Positions 1 through 10,000 of a stretch of 64,000 nt of DNA are shown here, piece by piece. The position numbers and the translations under genes are program-made. Within the stretch, counting starts at the first letter, position 1. Each line of letters opens with the position of its first letter. The notes below the pieces were generated by a model. The model was not told the origin of the DNA, ran no database searches, and was given only the letters and a program-made list of their open reading frames with translations. The stretch is from Nematostella vectensis (Eukaryota; Cnidaria; Anthozoa; Actiniaria; Edwardsiidae): positions 11,302,139 through 11,366,138 of the forward strand of contig NC_064039.1 of the NCBI RefSeq assembly GCF_932526225.1, given 5' to 3'.

Positions 1-35
1 TGTCCAATACATCTCTGACTGCAGAGTTCGGTGAG

Positions 36-1855
36 TTATAATTGGCAAGCATGCCAGATGTCCACAGTTGCCGTGGAGTTGGCATGAACCATAACTCTCT
101 CTCTGAATAGGTCCAAGTGGCGCTGCACTCTTGGAAGGAAAACGTAGTGAAGGGCATACATGTGAATATCCGAATCAGAATCAAGTAAAAGATGCAATTC
201 CATAAAATAAAATAAAGAAGAGAACAGGCTGATAACACTCAAGCCAACATCCCTCCAAAGCCGTTCAATCCGTGTGTTTCTGACACTTGGCCCTGTTAGG
301 AAGCTCCCTCTGTTGGCTCCCCTAAAGTACTCCATGTACTCCCCAACAGCCACATTTTCACCTCCGTCGTCTGCCCTTACACGTGATGGGTGACCCCACT
401 TAGTGGTGCTGTTTTGGAAACAAGAAAGGACAGTCGCAGCCAGGTTGTTGGGATTTACTACTAGATATATAATAGCTCTAGAAAAGCCATCCACACACCC
501 ATGGATGCACATCCGCCAGCGCCTCATTTTCATATTAGTATCAATGTGCCACAGGAAATTTGGATTGGGTACAGAGTATGGACGTCTGACAATCCTCTGG
601 GCCCATCTGTTTGCCCTGTTGATTGGGTCTACTCTCACAATTGACTCCCTCACCTTCCATCTCTGTATCCACAAACCTCTTCTTCTCAAACCAGCAATCA
701 AATTTGTTTCCCCTGTTCCGGGGAATGCATTCAACTCCTCACAGGCAACAACATCCAGATCGTTTGCACTTATATTAGAAAATCCCTCAAAGTCCATAGA
801 GAACCCTAATTCTCTACGTCTGTTGTAGACAGTCTGCCGAGAAACCCTAAGAGCCCTTGCCACTTGAGCCCAGCTGTTAAATTCATTTCTCAGACAGGAC
901 AGTTGCTCAGCTGATACTTGAAGTCTGGGCCTCCCAGGTCTGTCACTATGCTCTACAGAAGGGCGATATGAGTATCCATCCATTACAGATAGGGAGTAGA
1001 GCTGTGAATAGATGTTTCGCATCTGATCACGAAGCCTCTCCACTCCCCTAAACAAGCTCTGTTGGGTAGACTGTGATTGTTGCATAAAAATTGCAATATG
1101 AACAAGGTGCTGCATTGCACAAAGGACACGGTTGGCGTAAAATTCACATCTGTCTCTACTCTGTCGTATATTGTCGGATTCCGTGTCTAGCTTCCTTAAC
1201 AGAGAATGTACACTGGAAATAAATCTTTCTAGATCATCATCAGATGATACCCTGCAATAAAACACAGGGAAGAAGGTTAAGTTAAAAGCAGAAGCCAGTA
1301 AGAAGGTATGTCAATTTACAGTAACAAAGGATGGAAACTAGTGAATATATAATCCCAGAAAGTTCAAATCTTTTATAGAGGTTTATATGGTGAGGTGCAA
1401 ACTTTTGCAAAGCCATATTTATGCTAGTTTCAATGCTATGACATTACAAATTGGCATATCTAATAAATTTGGGGGGCTGCTAAGTTCGCTCCTATCAAAT
1501 GGCGGAATTAGTCGCCAACTGGTCAATAAAGTGTGCCCACAGCTGTGTAGCATCAAATCAGATGGCTGCCACTTTGGAATTGTGCAATGAGGAGTTAAAA
1601 TATCCAAGATAGTCGCTGCAATCAGAGTTTGTTATTCAAAGCTTTCTACTTGTCTTTTAGGAATAAAAAAATATCAAAAGTGTGCGAGATCGGCTTATAG
1701 GATATACCAGGCCTACATACCAATAAAGGAAATGAACAGCACCAAATGTATGTGCAGCATTTATACAATGTTGAATTGAGAGCTTAACATAGAACTTACC
1801 TTGTGACAAATAAGGCCAACAACAAGATGAAGACAAGCAAGAATATCTGTTCCAT
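36..1855 (-). CDS. DDE integrase-core protein, two exons
   Basis: Model: exon 1 at 1800-1855 (ATG at 1853-1855), intron 1252-1799 (GT..AG), exon 2 at 36-1251 ending in TAA, giving about 423 aa. The junction restores an AGG codon and the frame stays open. Exon 1 encodes an 18-residue start, mostly Leu/Phe/Val/Ile, like a signal peptide or membrane segment. Exon 2 has a helix-turn-helix-like stretch (about residues 145-170, SWAQVARALRVSRQTVYNRR) and a retroviral-type integrase core. The likely catalytic residues are Asp near 256 (HIDTN), Asp near 314 (RADDGGEN) and Glu near 348 (RIERLW), with about 33 residues between the last two. I recognise this as an uncharacterised animal family with an rve-like core, common in fish and cnidarians. 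It could be a transposase or a domesticated copy. No terminal repeats are visible, and the 3' flank lies outside the window. Confidence 0.72.
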
Positions 1856-2393
1856 TTTTGCTGAAATGGAGCTTAATGTTGACTACAATATGAACAGATG
1901 AATAAACGCAGATGAACGTAGAAGAAAGCTAATGGTGCGACACGTGTCTTGTAGTGCGATACGCTAAGCTTTTCCGGTCAGTGGTGAGTGAATAGACAGT
2001 GCTGAATAACGTATGCGCATGCGCGTGTTCTGGCGAAAACAAACAAAATCAAACTGTTGAATCGTTCGAGTAAAGGTACGAAAGGCTGACTTCGGTTGCT
2101 GTTTTGACTTACTGTACAGCATTAAAACCATAAAGAAAATTTTAACCTTAAGTTTGATCTAGTTTCTAGCATTCGCCAAAATGTGACAGTTCGCCGGTAA
2201 AACGCCGTCTTTTCAAAACAAAAAGGCTGTTTTAACTGCGCAGTACTGGAACTAGTCTCATATTAATTATGCAATATGTTAGCCAAGCTGCGCATACGCA
2301 ATGAGTAGATATTACTTTCCGGAAATGGTTTGGAATTTCGAAAATATTTCGGAGTCAGGAAAGATATTCCAAACGAAATTGTTGTTTCGTCTC
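1856..2393. other. Upstream/intergenic stretch
   Basis: This is the region upstream of the integrase-like gene and left of the LTR element. I see no open frame worth calling and no clear promoter motif. Short inverted pieces built on GGAA/TTCC flank the LTR insertion site. Confidence 0.4.
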
Positions 2394-2398
2394 GGAAC
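2394..2398. repeat. Target site duplication (left copy), GGAAC
   Basis: GGAAC directly precedes the first LTR, and the same five bases directly follow the third LTR (11308-11312). No such duplication borders the middle LTR. This marks the whole three-LTR structure as one insertion unit. Confidence 0.85.
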
Positions 2399-2543
2399 TG
2401 TGGTGTTCGGCAAGGAACAAAGCAAAAAGAAACAGACTCGTGGTCTTCCACATTTAATACAAGATGGCGGATCTCTGACATGTGTTCTACCATGGTGCAT
2501 TGCGCACCTTAACAATCCATAATGCAACGCGGCGGACACTACA
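2399..2543 (-). repeat. LTR, leftmost (3' LTR of the array)
   Basis: 145 bp, TGTGG...CTACA. It is one base shorter than the other two copies, with the difference in an A-run near 2428. Confidence 0.93.
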
Positions 2544-2557
2544 TCCCCCCCTTACTT
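2544..2557 (-). other. Polypurine tract next to the 3' LTR
   Basis: On the minus strand AAGTAAGGGGGGGA abuts the LTR, as expected for the plus-strand primer of an LTR element. The same tract lies beside the middle LTR at 6927-6940. Confidence 0.75.
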
Positions 2558-2657
2558 AGCATTAAAGTCCATACTAGGAGCTAAATAACTATAACAGCTA
2601 TAGTAGGGGTCCTACGCATGTATGTAAAACTGAAAAGAAAAATAAAACTAACAAAAC

Positions 2658-5600
2658 TTATTGTAGCACATAATCCTTAAAGCGAACAGGTTGTTGCCTA
2701 GTGCGCGCAGGTCGCTGATTGGCTAGAGAACCAGGAGACGCTGGCATTTCAGCTGTACAATCAAGTGTGGACTGGTTCTGGGTCTCAGGTGCGGTTTGGT
2801 GTTCCTGCGCGATTTCAGGTGGAGTAGGCAGCATGTCTGCGGCGACTGCTTCCTGTGGTTTGATGAACTTCTTCATTTGTGCTACATTCCTCATCTTCCT
2901 ATTTCTATCAGAATCCTCCAGTACAACTGCATTACCTGTCTTCTGCAAAACCTTGTAAGCTTCAGGCTCAAAAACTGGAGAGAGTTTGTTCTCGCGGCGA
3001 GTCTGTCGCAGCAGTACTTCATCGCCTTCATCAATTCCACTTGGCTCAGCATGTCTTCTAGCATCAGCATACTCTTTCTGTCTGAGTTTTGATAGAGCGT
3101 CTCTGTCCCTAAGTTTGTGTTGCCACTCTGACTCTGTCGCTCTATCCTTCGGAATCTTTACACTAGGTAGCTTGTCTCGGAGCTGCCTTCCCATTAGGAG
3201 TTCGGCTGGCGAGCATCCAGTTGCGGCATGGTTTGTTGTGCGATACTGAAAGAGGAAATCATCAAGCGCTTTCTTCCAATCATTTCCTTGCAAGTTTGCT
3301 ATCCGAATCACTTTAAGAATTGTTCTGTTACATCGTTCCACTTCGCCGTTGCTCTGTGGCCAATATGGAATTCCTTTCTTATGTTCTATGCCTAAGAACT
3401 CTAAGAAATTCTCAAATTCTTTCGAGGCAAAGGGCGGTCCGTTGTCGCTGCGAACCGTGTATGGTATGCCATGTGTTCTGAATATTCCCTCCAATGCCGT
3501 GATGACGTGTGGCGCATCGGTTTTCTTAAGGAGTACTACCTCTGGCCATCTGGAGTAGTTATCCACAACTACCAGCAAGTGGTTTCCTCCAGGTATCTCA
3601 GTCAAATCTGTGGCGAGGTCCTCCCATGGTTCTTCAGGTAGTTCTGTTGATCGAACAGGTTCCGGTTTGCCACGTGGTCCAACTAGCTGGCAGGGGTAGC
3701 AGGCCTTGATGAACTGTTCAGCCTGTGCATCCATCTGCGGCCACCATAGTTTGCTTCGCAGGCGGGATTTTGTGCGCACCATTCCTTGGTGTCCCTCATG
3801 AGCTAAAATAATTGCTTGCTTCCATAGGGATTCTGGTAGCACAATTCGGTTTCCACGCATCACTAATTGTCCGGCAATCCACAACTCCTTTGACACTGCT
3901 TTGTACAAGGTACCTGTGAGGCGGGTGAAGTCTCCACTTCTAATTGCTTCGCGTACCAGAATAAGGGTTGGGTCCTTCTCTGAAACAACCTCTACATGCT
4001 TTGGGGTCATGGCGACAGGTACTGCGGCCTTTGCAGTGCTAAACACATACTCGCTGGTTGCTTTAGAATCAGCTGTCTGTACTGGACCAACTGGTAAACG
4101 ACTCAGGGCGTCGGCTGAATTTTCCTTTCCGGAAATGTGCCTGACCACATAGCTGAATTGCTGAAGGTACAACAGCCAGCGTTCAATCCTAGCAGACGGG
4201 GGTTTAGACGTTGGACCTAGGACTGAAATTAAGGGTTTGTGATCAGTTAGTATTTCAAAATGGGTTCCATAAAGGAACATGTGAAATTTCTCACAGGCCC
4301 ATTTGACAGCAAGGGCCTCTCGCTCGAACTGTGAGTAGCGCTGTTCAACCTTACTAAGCTTACGACTTGCGTAGTACACTGGTCGAAATTGACCATCACC
4401 AGGTTGTCTTTGCTCTAGTATGGCCCCCAGGCCAACTGGTGAAGCGTCAGTGATAATCCTGGTCTGGGCTCCCTGTGTAAAATAAGACATGACTGGTGCA
4501 CATGTTGGCAAGTGCTTAATTTGTGCAAATGATTCTGCCTCTTTGGCACCCCATTTCCATTTAGCATTTTTACTGGTAAGATCCCACAGGGGAGCAGAAA
4601 TGGTTGCAAACTGTGGAATGAATTTGGCACAAAATTGAGCAGAACCAAGGAAACTTCTCACCTCTGATTGGTTGGTTGGTGCAGGTGCCTCGACAATTGC
4701 TTCGACTCTTTTGTCAGATAACTTAAGACCATCTGCAGAAATGGTGTCTCCCATGAAATCCATACTCGAGGCTCCTACCACACATTTCTCATAGTTGAGG
4801 GTGAGCCCGCTGTCTTGCAGCTTTTGGACAGCTCTTTCCAGGTTCTCGTCATGCTCCTTTTGGTTCCTGCCCACTATAAGAATGTCGTCATGCATGTTGA
4901 AGGCTCCAGGGCAGTCTTTCAAAACTTGCCATATCAGGTTCTGGAACTTCTCGGTAGCCATGTTCACACCGAAGAGCAATCGACAGTAGCGATATAAACC
5001 TGTTGGCGCTGCGAAAGTAGTTATGTCTCGGGACTCTGGGGATAACTCGATTTGATGGAAAGCCATGTTTAAATCCAATTTGGTGAAAATCTTTGCATCT
5101 GAGATTTCTTGTAGGGTTTCTTGCATAGTAGGTACTGGGTGTCTTTCTCTTAAGATAGCCTGATTGGCCTGGCGCATGTCCAAACAAATGCGAACATCTC
5201 CATTTGGCTTTTCGACTGCCACAAGGGGATTGATCCAACTTGTAGGACTGTTTACCTTTTCCACCACACCAAGCTTCTCAAGTTCCTCTAACTTGCCAGC
5301 GACCTTCTGCCTGCGACTAAAAGGAATCCTACGCAATGGTTGTGCTACTGGCTTAATATTCTGATCAATATGTAACTTGAGTTTAAAACCTTTAAGCTTG
5401 CCCAAACCATGAAAAACATTAGGAAATTTGGCCTTAAGCGCTGCTTTGCTGTTTAACTGAGTATTTATAGCTGAGAAATCTGAGCTACAACTATTAACCT
5501 GAACTCCTACTTTGAGTATGCCTAGAGCTTCAGATAATTCACGACCTAACAAAGTTGACGCTTTTCCAGAGACAATGAAAAACTTTGCGCGCTTATCCAC

Positions 5601-6704
5601 ATTTGTTTCTGGTACATGCACATTAAGCATACAACTACCCTTAAGATTTAAAGCATCACTAGACGAATATGCAAAAATTTGCTTGCTACTTGGCTTCAAA
5701 ACAATGTCTCCTTTTGATAAGTCATTGAATGTCCTTTCTGACATAAGGTTACAGCTTGCACCCGAATCAATGATGACATTCTGTATAACACCTCCAATAG
5801 ATATCTCCATAGTACCAGGCGGTGACTCTGTGTGCGTGCAGAATACATTAAAAACATCTTCTTCCTCTTCGCTATCAGTTTCTTGAACATCAACAGCTTC
5901 CACTTGTCTTACATGAGATGGCTTCCTGCCCTTTGATTTTGGTCCACTTGCAGACTTTGCTTTTCCAGATGTCTGCTTTGATTTGCAGCAGACCTTGAAA
6001 TGTCCAATTTTCCCACATTTTTCACATTGGTGATTTTGGCTACATCTGCAGTCAGCAGCTTTATGACCCTGCTTATTGCAACGATGACATCTGCCATCAA
6101 ACTTGGGACCAGCACTGTCAGGCTTCTGTTGTACTCTCAATTGGTTAACACCACCTTGATCTGGCACAAGAACTAGTGCTTCTTTGTCATGGTACGTGTT
6201 GACAATTTCCAGGAGCTTGCTGAGAGTCAGACCTTCCTCACGAAAGAGTTTTGCTTTGAGGGGTTTATCCAATATGAAGGTCAAAATTCTATCTCGAATT
6301 TGACTGTCCTTTTGGTCGTTGTACTCGCAGTGTTCGCAAAGGGTTTGCAGTCTAATTGCAAATTGATGAATCCTCTCACCGGGTTTTGGTACCGCTGTCA
6401 AGAAGGCTTGCCTGGCCATCGGTACGTTTTTCTTGAGTTTGAAGTGTTGAGTGAGGGAGTCCATGGCTGTTTTATAGTCCTCCCCCTGTTGTTCAGCCGT
6501 AAAAGCGTGAAAAATTTCTCGTATTCCAGCTCCTGCTAGGTGAAGAAGTATTGCTCGTTGTTGTTTCGAGTCTTTGATGCCAGATGCAGTGCAGTAGAGC
6601 TCAAATTCGGACTTCCAGATTGTCCATCTTTGTTCCAGCGTGGCTGGTTCGCCAATGCAGTCGAAGGCTTTTGGCGTTGGTAATCCTGATAAACAGACGG
6701 CCAT
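2658..6704 (-). CDS. Gag-Pol polyprotein, Ty3/Gypsy retrotransposon, copy 1
   Basis: A single frame of 1,348 codons from ATG (6702-6704). Visible in order: a gag-like N-terminus; two CCHC zinc knuckles (about residues 206-219 and 227-240); an aspartic protease with DSGAS (313-317); reverse transcriptase with FTKLDLNMAFHQI near 540 and a variant active site HDD at 605-607 in place of YxDD; RNase H (TDAS near 752); an integrase with an HHCC zinc motif (H969, H972, C1002, C1005) and D1033, D1086 and E1123 as the likely catalytic triad. Gag and Pol are fused with no frameshift. It differs from copy 2 at only a few residues, including Asp versus Gly near 664 and Pro versus Leu near 733. The leader just upstream of the ATG has two extra bases relative to copy 2. 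Confidence 0.95.
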   Translation of the reverse strand: MAVCLSGLPTPKAFDCIGEPATLEQRWTIWKSEFELYCTASGIKDSKQQRAILLHLAGAGIREIFHAFTAEQQGEDYKTAMDSLTQHFKLKKNVPMARQAFLTAVPKPGERIHQFAIRLQTLCEHCEYNDQKDSQIRDRILTFILDKPLKAKLFREEGLTLSKLLEIVNTYHDKEALVLVPDQGGVNQLRVQQKPDSAGPKFDGRCHRCNKQGHKAADCRCSQNHQCEKCGKIGHFKVCCKSKQTSGKAKSASGPKSKGRKPSHVRQVEAVDVQETDSEEEEDVFNVFCTHTESPPGTMEISIGGVIQNVIIDSGASCNLMSERTFNDLSKGDIVLKPSSKQIFAYSSSDALNLKGSCMLNVHVPETNVDKRAKFFIVSGKASTLLGRELSEALGILKVGVQVNSCSSDFSAINTQLNSKAALKAKFPNVFHGLGKLKGFKLKLHIDQNIKPVAQPLRRIPFSRRQKVAGKLEELEKLGVVEKVNSPTSWINPLVAVEKPNGDVRICLDMRQANQAILRERHPVPTMQETLQEISDAKIFTKLDLNMAFHQIELSPESRDITTFAAPTGLYRYCRLLFGVNMATEKFQNLIWQVLKDCPGAFNMHDDILIVGRNQKEHDENLERAVQKLQDSGLTLNYEKCVVGASSMDFMGDTISADGLKLSDKRVEAIVEAPAPTNQSEVRSFLGSAQFCAKFIPQFATISAPLWDLTSKNAKWKWGAKEAESFAQIKHLPTCAPVMSYFTQGAQTRIITDASPVGLGAILEQRQPGDGQFRPVYYASRKLSKVEQRYSQFEREALAVKWACEKFHMFLYGTHFEILTDHKPLISVLGPTSKPPSARIERWLLYLQQFSYVVRHISGKENSADALSRLPVGPVQTADSKATSEYVFSTAKAAVPVAMTPKHVEVVSEKDPTLILVREAIRSGDFTRLTGTLYKAVSKELWIAGQLVMRGNRIVLPESLWKQAIILAHEGHQGMVRTKSRLRSKLWWPQMDAQAEQFIKACYPCQLVGPRGKPEPVRSTELPEEPWEDLATDLTEIPGGNHLLVVVDNYSRWPEVVLLKKTDAPHVITALEGIFRTHGIPYTVRSDNGPPFASKEFENFLEFLGIEHKKGIPYWPQSNGEVERCNRTILKVIRIANLQGNDWKKALDDFLFQYRTTNHAATGCSPAELLMGRQLRDKLPSVKIPKDRATESEWQHKLRDRDALSKLRQKEYADARRHAEPSGIDEGDEVLLRQTRRENKLSPVFEPEAYKVLQKTGNAVVLEDSDRNRKMRNVAQMKKFIKPQEAVAADMLPTPPEIAQEHQTAPETQNQSTLDCTAEMPASPGSLANQRPARTRQQPVRFKDYVLQ

Positions 6705-6780
6705 ATACCGGCTTTTTTTTTGACAGATTTAACTTCAGTATGTGTTTATCCAGTTGTTGATCCCATCCTCGTCGCCAGAA

Positions 6781-6926
6781 TGTGGTGTTCGGCAAGGAAC
6801 AAAGCAAAAAAGAAACAGACTCGTGGTCTTCCACATTTAATACAAGATGGCGGATCTCTGACATGTGTTCTACCATGGTGCATTGCGCACCTTAACAATC
6901 CATAATGCAACGCGGCGGACACTACA
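6781..6926 (-). repeat. LTR, middle (shared by both bodies)
   Basis: 146 bp, identical to the rightmost LTR. It serves as 5' LTR of copy 1 and 3' LTR of copy 2. No target duplication flanks it. Confidence 0.94.
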
Positions 6927-7040
6927 TCCCCCCCTTACTTAGCATTAAAGTCCATACTAGGAGCTAAATAACTATAACAGCTATAGTAGGGGTCCTACGC
7001 ATGTATGTAAAACTGAAAAGAAAAATAAAACTAACAAAAC

Positions 7041-10000
7041 TTATTGTAGCACATAATCCTTAAAGCGAACAGGTTGTTGCCTAGTGCGCGCAGGTCGCTG
7101 ATTGGCTAGAGAACCAGGAGACGCTGGCATTTCAGCTGTACAATCAAGTGTGGACTGGTTCTGGGTCTCAGGTGCGGTTTGGTGTTCCTGCGCGATTTCA
7201 GGTGGAGTAGGCAGCATGTCTGCGGCGACTGCTTCCTGTGGTTTGATGAACTTCTTCATTTGTGCTACATTCCTCATCTTCCTATTTCTATCAGAATCCT
7301 CCAGTACAACTGCATTACCTGTCTTCTGCAAAACCTTGTAAGCTTCAGGCTCAAAAACTGGAGAGAGTTTGTTCTCGCGGCGAGTCTGTCGCAGCAGTAC
7401 TTCATCGCCTTCATCAATTCCACTTGGCTCAGCATGTCTTCTAGCATCAGCATACTCTTTCTGTCTGAGTTTTGATAGAGCGTCTCTGTCCCTAAGTTTG
7501 TGTTGCCACTCTGACTCTGTCGCTCTATCCTTCGGAATCTTTACACTAGGTAGCTTGTCTCGGAGCTGCCTTCCCATTAGGAGTTCGGCTGGCGAGCATC
7601 CAGTTGCGGCATGGTTTGTTGTGCGATACTGAAAGAGGAAATCATCAAGCGCTTTCTTCCAATCATTTCCTTGCAAGTTTGCTATCCGAATCACTTTAAG
7701 AATTGTTCTGTTACATCGTTCCACTTCGCCGTTGCTCTGTGGCCAATATGGAATTCCTTTCTTATGTTCTATGCCTAAGAACTCTAAGAAATTCTCAAAT
7801 TCTTTCGAGGCAAAGGGCGGTCCGTTGTCGCTGCGAACCGTGTATGGTATGCCATGTGTTCTGAATATTCCCTCCAATGCCGTGATGACGTGTGGCGCAT
7901 CGGTTTTCTTAAGGAGTACTACCTCTGGCCATCTGGAGTAGTTATCCACAACTACCAGCAAGTGGTTTCCTCCAGGTATCTCAGTCAAATCTGTGGCGAG
8001 GTCCTCCCATGGTTCTTCAGGTAGTTCTGTTGATCGAACAGGTTCCGGTTTGCCACGTGGTCCAACTAGCTGGCAGGGGTAGCAGGCCTTGATGAACTGT
8101 TCAGCCTGTGCATCCATCTGCGGCCACCATAGTTTGCTTCGCAGGCGGGATTTTGTGCGCACCATTCCTTGGTGTCCCTCATGAGCTAAAATAATTGCTT
8201 GCTTCCATAGGGATTCTGGTAGCACAATTCGGTTTCCACGCATCACTAATTGTCCGGCAATCCACAACTCCTTTGACACTGCTTTGTACAAGGTACCTGT
8301 GAGGCGGGTGAAGTCTCCACTTCTAATTGCTTCGCGTACCAGAATAAGGGTTGGGTCCTTCTCTGAAACAACCTCTACATGCTTTGGGGTCATGGCGACA
8401 GGTACTGCGGCCTTTGCAGTGCTAAACACATACTCGCTGGTTGCTTTAGAATCAGCTGTCTGTACTGGACCAACTGGTAAACGACTCAGGGCGTCGGCTG
8501 AATTTTCCTTTCCGGAAATGTGCCTGACCACATAGCTGAATTGCTGAAGGTACAACAGCCAGCGTTCAATCCTAGCAGACGGGGGTTTAGACGTTGGACC
8601 TAGGACTGAAATTAAGGGTTTGTGATCAGTTAGTATTTCAAAATGGGTTCCATAAAGGAACATGTGAAATTTCTCACAGGCCCATTTGACAGCAAGGGCC
8701 TCTCGCTCGAACTGTGAGTAGCGCTGTTCAACCTTACTAAGCTTACGACTTGCGTAGTACACTGGTCGAAATTGACCATCACCAGGTTGTCTTTGCTCTA
8801 GTATGGCCCCCAGGCCAACTGGTGAAGCGTCAGTGATAATCCTGGTCTGGGCTCCCTGTGTAAAATAAGACATGACTGGTGCACATGTTAGCAAGTGCTT
8901 AATTTGTGCAAATGATTCTGCCTCTTTGGCACCCCATTTCCATTTAGCATTTTTACTGGTAAGATCCCACAGGGGAGCAGAAATGGTTGCAAACTGTGGA
9001 ATGAATTTGGCACAAAATTGAGCAGAACCAAGGAAACTTCTCACCTCTGATTGGTTGGTTGGTGCAGGTGCCTCGACAATTGCTTCGACTCTTTTGCCAG
9101 ATAACTTAAGACCATCTGCAGAAATGGTGTCTCCCATGAAATCCATACTCGAGGCTCCTACCACACATTTCTCATAGTTGAGGGTGAGCCCGCTGTCTTG
9201 CAGCTTTTGGACAGCTCTTTCCAGGTTCTCGTCATGCTCCTTTTGGTTCCTGCCCACTATAAGAATGTCGTCATGCATGTTGAAGGCTCCAGGGCAGTCT
9301 TTCAAAACTTGCCATATCAGGTTCTGGAACTTCTCGGTAGCCATGTTCACACCGAAGAGCAATCGACAGTAGCGATATAAACCTGTTGGCGCTGCGAAAG
9401 TAGTTATGTCTCGGGACTCTGGGGATAACTCGATTTGATGGAAAGCCATGTTTAAATCCAATTTGGTGAAAATCTTTGCATCTGAGATTTCTTGTAGGGT
9501 TTCTTGCATAGTAGGTACTGGGTGTCTTTCTCTTAAGATAGCCTGATTGGCCTGGCGCATGTCCAAACAAATGCGAACATCTCCATTTGGCTTTTCGACT
9601 GCCACAAGGGGATTGATCCAACTTGTAGGACTGTTTACCTTTTCCACCACACCAAGCTTCTCAAGTTCCTCTAACTTGCCAGCGACCTTCTGCCTGCGAC
9701 TAAAAGGAATCCTACGCAATGGTTGTGCTACTGGCTTAATATTCTGATCAATATGTAACTTGAGTTTAAAACCTTTAAGCTTGCCCAAACCATGAAAAAC
9801 ATTAGGAAATTTGGCCTTAAGCGCTGCTTTGCTGTTTAACTGAGTATTTATAGCTGAGAAATCTGAGCTACAACTATTAACCTGAACTCCTACTTTGAGT
9901 ATGCCTAGAGCTTCAGATAATTCACGACCTAACAAAGTTGACGCTTTTCCAGAGACAATGAAAAACTTTGCGCGCTTATCCACATTTGTTTCTGGTACAT

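Noticed and set aside
403-828. Plus-strand frame of 141 codons
   Set aside because: Antisense to the integrase-core exon, which carries clear motifs.
2719-6539. Plus-strand and alternative-frame ORFs across the two retroelement bodies (also 7102-10922)
   Set aside because: Shadows of the 1,348-codon gag-pol frames; they recur at the same offset in both copies.
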